Part shown: piece by piece, positions 53,689-62,956 of the stretch | How positions within the stretch are numbered: position 1 is the first letter of the stretch | Layout: each line of letters starts with the position of its first letter | Assembly: GCA_946407765.1 (NCBI GenBank) | Contig: CAMJPD010000002.1 | Span: forward strand, 1-64,000 | Reading direction: 5' to 3' | Length of the DNA: 64,000 bases | Origin: an uncultured Lachnospiraceae bacterium | Lineage (GTDB): Bacteria > Bacillota > Clostridia > Lachnospirales > Lachnospiraceae | The notes under the pieces: model-generated | Told to the model about the DNA's origin: nothing | Database searches by the model: none | The model's input: only the letters and a program-made list of their open reading frames with translations | Position numbers and translations under genes: made by a program

Positions 53689-55149
53689 CTATAATTTATA
53701 TAATAAATTAAATATTTCGACAAGGGTACTATTAACGCCATAGAATTCCTTGTTGGCCATAGAAAATACATACTTATTCATCATAGCAGAAAAATCATTA
53801 TAGCTAGGAGTAAATCCATCTTTTATTGCTTCTAAAGATTTTGTTATTGATCCTATCTGATTTATAACAAATGCATCACTAAGCAATTCAACACATGATG
53901 TTCCGTCTCCAAAAACAATAATTGGCTTATTTTTTGCAACAGCTTCAATCAGTGCAGAGCCAGCAATAGATAGCACTGCTTTAGAATTATCAATCAATCG
54001 CGAAGATGGTGTACGTATATCTATCATTTTTACGTTTGTCAACATAGAAATTCTTTTATAGAAGTCTATATTCCTAAAATTTTGAAGCGCTTTATAATAA
54101 TATTTATCCAACTGTGTGGAAGCAAATTGATCTGGGTGTTCTTTCACATATAAAAAATATCCCTCCGGTAATAACTTAGACACTTGTTCTATAATGAATA
54201 ACTGGCAACCCAATGTTGCTCTTGCTAAGTTAGCGGCTTCTGGTTCCATGTGCAATGGATAAAAAATAAAGTTCGCATCTTCAATATTCTTTATTGAATG
54301 CATTTTGTAATATGCTTTGAGCCTACAACGATATATAAAGCCTCTAAGTATTTCATATAAAGATGTTTCCTCTCTAATTTTATATAAATCTTTTGTAAGA
54401 TATGCCTTGATACTTCTCAAATAATATTTAATTCTATATTCATATACCCATTGTATACATTCCTTCAACGTTTTATTTTTTTTACCCAGAAACTTTTTGA
54501 TCATTTTAGAAAAAGGAAAGCCAAGGAGCTTATTGCTACTATAATTACTGTTTAGAGTAGTTAACATATCACTGTAGTTTACTTCATTTTTTGTTACATG
54601 TGATATATCTACTAGTTTTTTAGAGTTATATTTGAGTATAGAAAATAATCCATCACTATTAAATCCCGTATTCATAGCAATTATATATACTGGTATATCT
54701 TTTTTCTTAGCTATTTCAAAAATAAGTGAATCAGATATGGCTCCATGTTCCATAATACGGGAGAACACCATATCTATTTTGTTTTCGCTAAAGAAACCTA
54801 GGAGAAATTTAAGCACCGTGTAGTAGATTGAATTATTGGCATTATCATCATATAAATATCTAGTGTTATACCTAAAACACTTTAACTGAACATCTCTAAA
54901 CTGTTCTATTTCTTCGTATGTCAAGTTGTGATCTGAAGAAAATTCATCTTGAAATTCTGCGTTAGTATCGGCGACATAATACATATAGTTTTCTATTGTG
55001 CTTCCATATTTTTCTTTTAGATAATCTACATTGTATTTATATGGGACAACTATTAACTTTATATTATACGAGTTAGATGCTAATATTGAATCCACACAGG
55101 ATCCTTTTTGATCAGATATGAGAATAATATTTTTCAAATCTTTATTCAC
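53689..55149 (-). CDS. Capsule-type GT-B glycosyltransferase (KpsC/KpsS-like)
   Basis: A 486-residue cytosolic protein. FYPLHMEPEA near 303-312, YVKEHPDQF near 343 and a later SIAGSALIEAVAKNKPIIVFGD resemble the GT-B capsule proteins KpsC/KpsS and related surface carbohydrate transferases. Its start overlaps the next gene upstream by eight bases. Sugar unknown; a nonulosonate or Kdo-like donor is possible from the similarity. Confidence 0.65.
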   Translation of the reverse strand: MNKDLKNIILISDQKGSCVDSILASNSYNIKLIVVPYKYNVDYLKEKYGSTIENYMYYVADTNAEFQDEFSSDHNLTYEEIEQFRDVQLKCFRYNTRYLYDDNANNSIYYTVLKFLLGFFSENKIDMVFSRIMEHGAISDSLIFEIAKKKDIPVYIIAMNTGFNSDGLFSILKYNSKKLVDISHVTKNEVNYSDMLTTLNSNYSSNKLLGFPFSKMIKKFLGKKNKTLKECIQWVYEYRIKYYLRSIKAYLTKDLYKIREETSLYEILRGFIYRCRLKAYYKMHSIKNIEDANFIFYPLHMEPEAANLARATLGCQLFIIEQVSKLLPEGYFLYVKEHPDQFASTQLDKYYYKALQNFRNIDFYKRISMLTNVKMIDIRTPSSRLIDNSKAVLSIAGSALIEAVAKNKPIIVFGDGTSCVELLSDAFVINQIGSITKSLEAIKDGFTPSYNDFSAMMNKYVFSMANKEFYGVNSTLVEIFNLLYKL

Positions 55150-56428
55150 TTATTTTATCCCTTATCTCCTTACAATAGTTTTCAATAAAATTACTGGTTC
55201 TATAATCCCTAAATCTAACTTCCAAATATTTATTTAACTTTATATTTAGTTTAAATAAAATATATTCATATAGGTATACAAAAACTTTAATGATACCCTT
55301 AAATATATTGAACTCATTCATTATAATATTATCGTCGCTAGAAAGAATATCTTTTACAAAATCAACTATGTTCTCGGATGCACTTTTATCACTTATCTGA
55401 TAATACATCCCTACTTCTTCTTTAAAATCTTTATTAATATCCTTTACCTTGCCCGCCAATATGTCTTTCGTAATAATTAAACATTCATCCACGGTATCAA
55501 TTTTTTCAATTTCCTTTACAAGCTCCATTTCTAAATATTGTTTTATTTTGTATGGAGTTAGTGCAACAACAGGTACTCCAGCTATAGATATTTCAATAGA
55601 AGATGTGCTTGACCATATATACGCTAAATCAATGTTAATCGCCCATTCTGATATAGTCAAATCTCCTATTATATGAAAATGTTGATACCTTTTCGACAAT
55701 CCAACGATTTTATTATCTATAATTTCGTTAGGATGGGGTCTATATATTAATTCTATTGTATCCTTTAATTCATTGTCGTTCAATATTGTCTCATACCAAT
55801 TAATGAGTTCATAATATGTGTTTTTTGTTAGATCTTTTAGCTCCTGAAAATTATCATATCCGACAGAACTCAAATAATTTAATTTTTGCTCATCTTTAGC
55901 AGGAAAATTTCCAACCATCATTATCCATTTTTTATCTTTATCCAGACCATATTTTGATGCCAGATCTTTTCTATCTACAAGTAAATTTCTAAAGATAGGT
56001 TTTGTAAAATCTAGTCTTTGCGAACCAGTTATTCTAATTTGACTCTTATCTATTCCTGTATCAAGAAGTCTTTTATAAGTAAATGATCCCCAAGCACAAT
56101 GGTATATCTTCAAGGCAAGATCTTTTACTCTAAGCAGATCTTTTGCTGAACTATTGGCTAATTGCTCAGAGTATAAATTTAATACCTTGTAGCCACCATT
56201 ATATGCTCCAATATAATTATGTAATATGTAAAACATCCCTTCATCATTTTGACATGAAGGACTTATTATTAATTTTGGCTTATAAATTGTGTTTAATAAA
56301 CCTTTTCTCCATGCAACATTATTAATTCTAACAGTATAACCCTCTCTTTCAAGAAGAACTCTTAGTATGCACGCATTTTTTAATTCACGCTGAACATGCT
56401 CGTAAAGGATAAGAATATCAATTTTCAT
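55142..56428 (-). CDS. Surface carbohydrate biosynthesis protein (GT-B-like)
   Basis: A 428-residue protein: DILILYEHVQRELKNACIL start, KIYHCAWGSFTYKRLL, YRPHPNEI near 235 and IWSSTSSIEISIAGVPVVAL, which together are the GT-B pattern of surface carbohydrate transferases related to polymer glycosyltransferases. The frame is open from 56443, but ATG at 56428 has AGGAG five bases before it. It overlaps the GT4 gene by 11 bases and its partner by eight; the two GT-B proteins may act in sequence. Confidence 0.65.
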   Translation of the reverse strand: MKIDILILYEHVQRELKNACILRVLLEREGYTVRINNVAWRKGLLNTIYKPKLIISPSCQNDEGMFYILHNYIGAYNGGYKVLNLYSEQLANSSAKDLLRVKDLALKIYHCAWGSFTYKRLLDTGIDKSQIRITGSQRLDFTKPIFRNLLVDRKDLASKYGLDKDKKWIMMVGNFPAKDEQKLNYLSSVGYDNFQELKDLTKNTYYELINWYETILNDNELKDTIELIYRPHPNEIIDNKIVGLSKRYQHFHIIGDLTISEWAINIDLAYIWSSTSSIEISIAGVPVVALTPYKIKQYLEMELVKEIEKIDTVDECLIITKDILAGKVKDINKDFKEEVGMYYQISDKSASENIVDFVKDILSSDDNIIMNEFNIFKGIIKVFVYLYEYILFKLNIKLNKYLEVRFRDYRTSNFIENYCKEIRDKISE

Positions 56429-57542
56429 TACCACTCCTACCACTCATAACATGCTGAATCGCATTAACATAACCCTTACTAACGTTTGGAAATTCGAATT
56501 TTGTTAAGTCTCTTATAATTATATCACTTTCCTTTTTACTTAATGCACTTATTATAGCTTCTGAAAACTTAGTCTCATCATATGGGTCCGCAATAAAAAT
56601 ATAATTTTGCACATTTTCTGATGCTATGTCATATATTCCATCTGCAAACTTTGATGAAACTATCGGTAAATTTGCTGCGGCTGCTTCCAACAGTACGAGA
56701 CCAAAACAATCTTCCCTCGTAGGAAGGACAAAGCAAGCTGCGTTGGCATACTCATTTATCAAATCTTTTCCTTCTTTATACCCAGACCACACTATATTAT
56801 CAGATATTCCTAAGTCTTGTGCTTGCTTTTCTAACTGTGAAACAAATATTTCACTACCACTTCCAACTATATGTAATTCATACTTAATATCAATATGTGA
56901 AAGTGATTTGAATAATAAATCTAATCCCTTCCTTTCACATATACTACCCACATAAAGGATCACATTGCTTTTAGAGCTTGTTCTTAATTTTAAATATTCA
57001 CTCAAATCTTCGGTTAAATACGAAATAAATATTTTTGAAGCTGAAATATTCCATGATAATAATTTTTCTTTTGATTTTGTGCTACTAGCTATAAATGCAT
57101 CTGAATAATTACTAATAATCTTTCTAGAGAACTTTTGCAAAAAGCTTATATTTCTTTCTGAGTGTAACGTGCCATCAGTTAAACTTATAAATTTACGTTT
57201 ATTTATCTTGGCCCATATTAAGCTTTGTATTGAGGCCATGTTGTATTCAAAAGCAATTACAATGTCGGGATTAATTTTATCTAAGTGCTTTGAGATATTT
57301 AGAACAAAATGAATTTTTCTCTGAAACATTTTCCCTTTAAAATCAATTATCTTAGCATTTAAAATAGTTGAATTTATGAGCTTACCTTCATCTATCTTCC
57401 ACTCTCTATCATCCTCATTTCTGCCAGTGTATATAATGTGCCAATCATACTCCTTCACATTGTTCTGTAAATAATAGAACAAATCCACTCTATAAGGAGC
57501 AGGAATATTTGTAATTATTGCAATTGTTGCTAGTTTACTCAT
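56418..57542 (-). CDS. Family 4 glycosyltransferase
   Basis: A 374-residue GT-B enzyme: IPAPYRVDLFYYL start, ILYVGSICERKGLDLL, IVGSGSE and the donor site CFVLPTREDCFGLVLLEAAA (EX7E-type acids). Retaining transfer from a nucleotide sugar, probably GDP-mannose or UDP-sugar. It ends overlapping the next gene and follows another GT4 by 54 bases. Confidence 0.9.
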   Translation of the reverse strand: MSKLATIAIITNIPAPYRVDLFYYLQNNVKEYDWHIIYTGRNEDDREWKIDEGKLINSTILNAKIIDFKGKMFQRKIHFVLNISKHLDKINPDIVIAFEYNMASIQSLIWAKINKRKFISLTDGTLHSERNISFLQKFSRKIISNYSDAFIASSTKSKEKLLSWNISASKIFISYLTEDLSEYLKLRTSSKSNVILYVGSICERKGLDLLFKSLSHIDIKYELHIVGSGSEIFVSQLEKQAQDLGISDNIVWSGYKEGKDLINEYANAACFVLPTREDCFGLVLLEAAAANLPIVSSKFADGIYDIASENVQNYIFIADPYDETKFSEAIISALSKKESDIIIRDLTKFEFPNVSKGYVNAIQHVMSGRSGNEN

Positions 57543-57596
57543 TAACTCTCAAATATAATACTTTAGGCAGAATATTAATGTCAAGTTATGAAAATT

Positions 57597-58802
57597 TTAT
57601 TTGGATTCGTATATAACCTTATACATACTGATCATATTTGTATATGCAAATACATCTGTGTATTTTGATTTATATTCTTTTTCAGCATTCTGACTTAACG
57701 ATAATGTATCAATATTTTCAAACAAGTTCACTGCTTCAATAAGTGATGTTATATCTGCAACTTTAAAATGAAGGCCTGTAGTGTTTTCTATGACAAGGCT
57801 ACTTGCGTTGCCGATGTTGCAGGAAATGACTGGGAGGGATGATTTGTAGGCTTCGATTAGTGTCATTGGGAGGCCTTCGTAGAGGCGTGAGGCGAAGATG
57901 AGGGCTTTGGCGCTAGACATTTCGGACTCAACTTCGGATGGTGATAGCTGGCCGCGGAATTTGATGTTTGGATGTTTTGAATATGAGTCTTCGTATGCTT
58001 CCTTGCCGCTTCCTACGATATGAATTATTTTATCTGGCATTTTGGAGAAGGTTTCAAGGACTATGTCTATGCCTTTTATATAATCGAGGCGACCTACAAA
58101 TAAATAATAATCTTTGTTACGGTTGCCACTCTGCTTATCATTATTTTTTTCTGGTGAACCAGTATCAAAGACAAAATTTGGTTTAACAAAAATTTTGTTT
58201 TCGTCTACTATTTTTTTATCTTTATTGAGCAATAATAATTTGGTCTTGTTAAATTCGGTAAGACATATGAAATTAATTTTTTTGTAGATACCTGTTAGCC
58301 TGTGGATTTTTAACATTAATACAACAGCTAGCGTTTGGAAAAAACTATTTCTATAACATTTATGTCTTAGTGCGCTAGCGAGTTTCCCACAGGCGCAATC
58401 TTCGCATATATGATTATCTCTAAAAAATAGTCCGTTTGGGCACTGCATTCTAAAATTATGAAGCGTTTGAACTACTGAGACTCTGGCACTTAATGCTGCA
58501 TAAAATACTGATGGACTTATTAGACAGAGTGTGTTATGAACATGAACTATATCTATGTTGTGCTTCCCAATTAATTTTTTTATATCGAAATAGGTTTTAA
58601 AATTAAATATTGTTATGAATGGAAGTAAGATTTTGTGAAATATATTTTTTATTTCTGAATTATTTCTTGTATAGACAACAACCTCATGACCGTTTTGTTC
58701 TAATAATTTTTTTTCATTATAAAAGACGGTGTCTTCGCCGCCTGGTTTTTGATAAAAATTATGGACTAACAATATTTTATATTTATTTCCAGTCGTGGTC
58801 AT
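57597..58802 (-). CDS. Family 4 glycosyltransferase with a GC-rich core
   Basis: A 401-residue GT-B enzyme: KILLVHNFYQKPGGEDTVFY start, YYLFVGRLDYIKGIDIVLE, HIVGSGKEAY and ALIFASRLYEGLPMTLIEAY for donor binding. The start (ATG at 58802) lies 20 bases inside manC. The donor-binding region is encoded by a stretch of about 50% GC, unlike the rest of the gene, which suggests recombination with a relative. A cysteine cluster near residue 130-145 (CEDCACG) may bind metal. Confidence 0.9.
   Translation of the reverse strand: MTTTGNKYKILLVHNFYQKPGGEDTVFYNEKKLLEQNGHEVVVYTRNNSEIKNIFHKILLPFITIFNFKTYFDIKKLIGKHNIDIVHVHNTLCLISPSVFYAALSARVSVVQTLHNFRMQCPNGLFFRDNHICEDCACGKLASALRHKCYRNSFFQTLAVVLMLKIHRLTGIYKKINFICLTEFNKTKLLLLNKDKKIVDENKIFVKPNFVFDTGSPEKNNDKQSGNRNKDYYLFVGRLDYIKGIDIVLETFSKMPDKIIHIVGSGKEAYEDSYSKHPNIKFRGQLSPSEVESEMSSAKALIFASRLYEGLPMTLIEAYKSSLPVISCNIGNASSLVIENTTGLHFKVADITSLIEAVNLFENIDTLSLSQNAEKEYKSKYTDVFAYTNMISMYKVIYESK
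57781..57960 (-). other. GC-rich patch inside a glycosyltransferase gene
   Basis: Hand count of these three sequence lines gives about 93 of 180 bases G or C (52%), against about 30% around it. It encodes the conserved donor-binding part. The frame is intact, so it looks like an imported or converted segment. Confidence 0.75.
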
Positions 58803-60087
58803 ATCTTTCTATATCATCTTCTGAAAGCTCAGTTCCTATCTGAACTTCTATGAAGTGTAAATCTTCTATCGCTCTTAATGCATGCTTATCACCTTGTTTT
58901 ATCATAAGAACGTCGCCTGATTTTACTTTTTTTATTTCATCATTTAAAACAAATTCACCTACACCATCAACTATGGTCCAGACTTCATTTCTATGATTAT
59001 GTTTCTGGTATGAAATATGTTCACCCTTTTTTATAAACAAGTGCTTCACTAGAGAATTTTTATACATATCAAGAATTTTAAAATCACCCCAGGCTCTTTC
59101 TTCATACATAGGCCTGTTATCAAGTTTTTCAACTAGTGGTTTGTTATATGAGGACTCGCCCTTATCTGATACAAAAATTCCATCGGCAGATGCTGCAATA
59201 ACAGCATCTTTTAATCCCATAGCAATAATAGGAATATCTAATTCATTAACTATATTTATATTAGAAGATTTATTATCAACCAGAGCGCTACCTATGCTAT
59301 TATCACTCATAACTTCGCATAATGTATTCCAGGTTCCTATATCCTTCCACTCGCCATTATATTCAACCAGTTTTATATTTTTTTCTTTCTCAACTACGGC
59401 ATAGTCAAAACTAATTTTTTCTAGGGCTTCATAATTATTATATAAGTCATTATAAGTATCAAAGCCTGTAAGTTCTTTAGTTTTTTCTTTTATATAAGAC
59501 AATTTAAAACAAAATACTCCGGCATTCCAGAGAGCGCCTTCTTTTAGAAACTGCTTTGCTTTTTCTAGATTTGGTTTTTCTTTAAATTCTACTGTATCAT
59601 TTTTTTCTAATATATATCCATATTTTTCACTTGGATAAGTAGGTTTTATTCCTATAAGTCCTATATTTATATCTTCTTTCTTAACTTTATTATCTAGTTC
59701 TAACATCTTAGAAAAATATTCATCTGAAACATAAGGGTCTACAGGGCTTATAACTACAGTATCATCTAATGATATATTCTTTTTATCTATTAAATATAAA
59801 GATGCAAGTGCGATTGCAGGGAAGGTATCTCTTCTTGCTGGTTCTATAGAAATATCAATATTATTTCCTAATTGGTTTTTTAATTGAGGAACTTGATTTA
59901 CAGATGTAGCAATAGTTATATTTGCATTTTTATCTACAGTATTAATCTGCCTATAGACTCTTTGAACCATAGATTCCATGCTACCATCTGATGATTTTAA
60001 TATTTTTATAAATTGTTTAGAGCGGACTTCATTAGATAAAGGCCAAAGTCTTTTTCCTGAGCCACCGCTTAATAAAATATAATTCAT
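58783..60087 (-). CDS. manC: Mannose-1-phosphate guanylyltransferase
   Basis: Makes GDP-mannose from mannose 1-phosphate and GTP. 434 residues: ILLSGGSGKRLWPLSNE (nucleotide loop), FKEKPNLEKAKQFL, WNAGVFCF, and a C-terminal cupin-like part with SYQKHNHRNEVWTIVDG (about 355-371), where a PMI domain stands in bifunctional relatives. It starts with a TAATG overlap on fcl and supplies the substrate of Gmd. Confidence 0.92.
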   Translation of the reverse strand: MNYILLSGGSGKRLWPLSNEVRSKQFIKILKSSDGSMESMVQRVYRQINTVDKNANITIATSVNQVPQLKNQLGNNIDISIEPARRDTFPAIALASLYLIDKKNISLDDTVVISPVDPYVSDEYFSKMLELDNKVKKEDINIGLIGIKPTYPSEKYGYILEKNDTVEFKEKPNLEKAKQFLKEGALWNAGVFCFKLSYIKEKTKELTGFDTYNDLYNNYEALEKISFDYAVVEKEKNIKLVEYNGEWKDIGTWNTLCEVMSDNSIGSALVDNKSSNINIVNELDIPIIAMGLKDAVIAASADGIFVSDKGESSYNKPLVEKLDNRPMYEERAWGDFKILDMYKNSLVKHLFIKKGEHISYQKHNHRNEVWTIVDGVGEFVLNDEIKKVKSGDVLMIKQGDKHALRAIEDLHFIEVQIGTELSEDDIERYDHDWK

Positions 60088-61028
60088 TATCTTTCTGCCC
60101 TCATTTTATTATTTAGAAAATCATCATATGCAAGTTTTATTCCATCTTCAAGTTCTGTTTTATACTTCCAGCCAAGTTTTGTAGCTTTTGATACATCAAG
60201 AAGCTTCCTTGGCGTGCCGTTTGGTTTTGATGTATCCCATTTTATTGTTCCGGTATAACCTACAACCTTTGCTACTAAATTTACTAAATCTTTAATTGTT
60301 ATTTCTTTTCCTGTTCCTGCATTTATTGTTTCATTACCACTATAATTATTCATAAGAAAAACACAAAGCTCAGCAAGATCATCTACATATAAAAATTCTC
60401 TAAGTGGAGTTCCGTCACCCCAGCATACAACTTCAGATTGATTATTTATTTTAGCTTCGTGCAGTCTTCTAATTAATGCTGGAAGAACATGGCTATGCTC
60501 TGGATGATAATTATCATTAGGTCCGTAAAGATTTGTAGGCATTACTGAAATATAATCAGTGCCGTATTGTTTATTTAAAAATTCGCAGTACTTAAGTCCT
60601 GAAATTTTAGCAAGAGCATATGCTTCATTGGTTTTTTCTAGTTCTCCTGTAAGTAAGTATTCTTCCTTAAGTGGCTGAGGTGCCATCCTTGGATATATAC
60701 AAGAAGATCCAAGAAATTCTAATTTCTTACAACCATTCTTCCATGCCGAATGAATTACATTCATCTCTAATATCATATTGTCATACATAAAATCAGCTAG
60801 TGCAGAACTATTTGCTACTATACCGCCAACTTTAGCTGCTGCAAGGAAAACATATTCTGGCTTTTCAGATACAAAAAACTTTTCTACATCTGCCTGATTT
60901 GTAAGATCTAATTCATTATGTGATTTTAAAATTAAATTTATGTAGCCTTGCTTTTTTAATTCACGGACGATGGCAGAACCTACCATACCATTATGGCCTG
61001 CTACATAAATTTTTGAATTTTTATCCAT
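60087..61028 (-). CDS. fcl: GDP-L-fucose synthase
   Basis: Epimerises and reduces the product of Gmd to GDP-L-fucose. 313 residues: VAGHNGMVGSAIVREL, GSSCIYPRMAPQPLKE and the catalytic NEAYALAKISGLKYCEF. LYGPNDNYHPEHSHVLPAL is characteristic. It overlaps gmd by one base and manC by one base, so gmd-fcl-manC form a compact GDP-sugar unit. Confidence 0.95.
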   Translation of the reverse strand: MDKNSKIYVAGHNGMVGSAIVRELKKQGYINLILKSHNELDLTNQADVEKFFVSEKPEYVFLAAAKVGGIVANSSALADFMYDNMILEMNVIHSAWKNGCKKLEFLGSSCIYPRMAPQPLKEEYLLTGELEKTNEAYALAKISGLKYCEFLNKQYGTDYISVMPTNLYGPNDNYHPEHSHVLPALIRRLHEAKINNQSEVVCWGDGTPLREFLYVDDLAELCVFLMNNYSGNETINAGTGKEITIKDLVNLVAKVVGYTGTIKWDTSKPNGTPRKLLDVSKATKLGWKYKTELEDGIKLAYDDFLNNKMRAER

Positions 61029-62068
61029 TATTTACCTTGTAACATTTTTTCTTTTTGTGCCATTTCTAAGTCGTGCTTACTCATAATTGAAACTAGTTCT
61101 TCATATGATGTTTTTTGTGGGTTCCAACCTAGTTCTTTCTTGGCTTTTGTTGGATCACCAAGTAGGTTAACTACATCTGTTGGTCTATAAAAATCTTTAG
61201 ATACTTCTACAACTACTTTTCCTGTTTTTTTGCAGATACCCTTCTCATCTATACCTGAGCCTTTCCACTCTAAATCTATTCCCACATTCTTAAATGCAAG
61301 TGTTGCAAATTCACGAACTGTATGCTGAACTCCTGTTGCTATAACAAAGTCATCTGGCTTTTTTGCTTGTAATATGAGCCACATACATTCTACATAATCC
61401 TTGGCATAACCCCAGTCACGGAGTGAATCAAGGTTTCCTAAATATAATTTATCTTGGAGACCACAAGCGATTCTTCCTGCTGCAATAGTTATCTTCCTTG
61501 TAACAAATGTCTCGCCTCTTCTTTCTGATTCATGATTAAATAATATTCCATTAGAGATAAACATATCATAGGCTTCTCTATATTCCTTAGAAATCCAGAA
61601 TGCATATTGTTTTGCAACTGCATAAGGACTATATGGATGGAATGGTGTTGTTTCTGATTGTGGAACTTCCTCAACCTTTCCATAAAGTTCTGATGTAGAT
61701 GCTTGATAAATTTTAGTTTTTTTGTTAAGGCCAAGACTTCTAACTGCTTCTACTATTCTGAGGGTTCCTATTGCATCAACGTTTGCTGTAAATTCTGGTT
61801 CTTCAAAAGATACTTGAACATGAGACTGAGCTGCAAGATTATAAATTTCATCAGGTTCAATTTCTGCAACAAGGCGCATTAAATTTAGAGAATCTGACAT
61901 ATCTCCATAATGAAGATGTATTTTATCTAAGAGATGCTGTATTCTATCATAGCGCTCTATACTATTTCTTCTAACTATGCCGTGGACTTCATATCCTTTT
62001 TCAAGTAAAAACTCTGAAAGAAATGAACCATCCTGGCCTGTTATACCTGTTATTAAAGCTTTTTTCAT
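61028..62068 (-). CDS. gmd: GDP-mannose 4,6-dehydratase
   Basis: Converts GDP-mannose to the 4-keto-6-deoxy intermediate of fucose. 346 residues: [55 protein letters not shown] and [15 protein letters not shown] (YxxxK), [16 protein letters not shown]. Start with AAGGAAGTAAGAATATA-ATG. It is seven bases after the wecG-like gene. Confidence 0.96.
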   Translation of the reverse strand: MKKALITGITGQDGSFLSEFLLEKGYEVHGIVRRNSIERYDRIQHLLDKIHLHYGDMSDSLNLMRLVAEIEPDEIYNLAAQSHVQVSFEEPEFTANVDAIGTLRIVEAVRSLGLNKKTKIYQASTSELYGKVEEVPQSETTPFHPYSPYAVAKQYAFWISKEYREAYDMFISNGILFNHESERRGETFVTRKITIAAGRIACGLQDKLYLGNLDSLRDWGYAKDYVECMWLILQAKKPDDFVIATGVQHTVREFATLAFKNVGIDLEWKGSGIDEKGICKKTGKVVVEVSKDFYRPTDVVNLLGDPTKAKKELGWNPQKTSYEELVSIMSKHDLEMAQKEKMLQGK

Positions 62069-62075
62069 TATATTC

Positions 62076-62822
62076 TTACTTCCTTAAAATTTTTGTTAGA
62101 AAAATAAATTTTGTATTTGTATATAAATATCTTGAAAATAATCTTTTTGGGTCTTGCAATAATCTATATAACCATTCTAAATTTAACTTCTGCATCCATG
62201 CTGGTGCTCTTTTTATATTTCCTGCAAAAAAGTCAAATGCTGCACCAACTCCAACCATCAAGCTATTTATTTTATCTTTATGTTCATACATGAAGATTTC
62301 TTGTTTTGGAGCACCAAGTCCTATCCATACAAAATCAGGTGATGCATCATTAATCATTTTTATTATGTCCTTATCTTCTTCATCGGTTAATTTTCTAAAT
62401 GGAGGGCTATACATGCCTACGATATTTATGCCTTTATAGTCATTCTCTAGTTGGATTTTTAATTTATCTAGAGTTTCTTTAGTTGAGCCATAAAAAAAAT
62501 GTTTGTAATTTTCTTTAAGTCCAAGTTTTAATATCTCACCCATAAAGTCAGGGCCTGTAGTTCTTTTTGTTTCGCTATAGCCCTTTTTTATACAATATGA
62601 TGCAATAGGGCCTCCATCTGGGAGTGAAGCTATGGCAGTATTTTGGACTTTTTTATATTGGTCGTCATCATAAGCTGTAATTACAGTGTGGACATTAGTT
62701 GCACATATATATTCATTTTTTAAGTTCTTAATATTGTTTTGAATAAAGTCAAGGAATAACTGCATATTTACACATGCAATATTAACTCCCAGTACATTAC
62801 ATTTTTTAAAATTTGGCTTAAT
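62076..62822 (-). CDS. WecG/TagA/CpsF glycosyltransferase with a non-ATG start
   Basis: A soluble glycosyltransferase (GT26) that adds the second sugar, often N-acetylmannosamine, to a lipid-linked primer. Motifs: [22 protein letters not shown] and [17 protein letters not shown]. An ATG at 62765 gives 229 residues, but the frame upstream goes on with the conserved [13 protein letters not shown]. No ATG, GTG or TTG lies in that part. A strong promoter and AAGGATAGG precede ATA (62825) and ATT (62822). I therefore place the start at ATT, giving 249 residues, the normal length. The start is uncertain; the family is not. Confidence 0.85.
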   Translation of the reverse strand: MKPNFKKCNVLGVNIACVNMQLFLDFIQNNIKNLKNEYICATNVHTVITAYDDDQYKKVQNTAIASLPDGGPIASYCIKKGYSETKRTTGPDFMGEILKLGLKENYKHFFYGSTKETLDKLKIQLENDYKGINIVGMYSPPFRKLTDEEDKDIIKMINDASPDFVWIGLGAPKQEIFMYEHKDKINSLMVGVGAAFDFFAGNIKRAPAWMQKLNLEWLYRLLQDPKRLFSRYLYTNTKFIFLTKILRK

Positions 62823-62865
62823 TATTCCTATCCTTAAATCAAGTTCTACAATATTATATTTATAA

Positions 62866-62894
62866 ATTATATCTTATAGACAAAAAAATATCAA
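62866..62894 (-). promoter_or_regulatory. Promoter of the wecG-gmd-fcl-manC operon
   Basis: Minus strand -35 box TTGATA (62889-62894), 17-base spacer, -10 box TATAAT (62866-62871). Predicted start near 62859, giving a leader of about 37 bases. It probably drives the run of tightly packed genes down to about 43.7 kb. Confidence 0.75.
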
Positions 62895-62956
62895 CTTATC
62901 TTATATAATGAAATTAGCATTATGAATAACAATATAATAACAACATGATTAAAATG

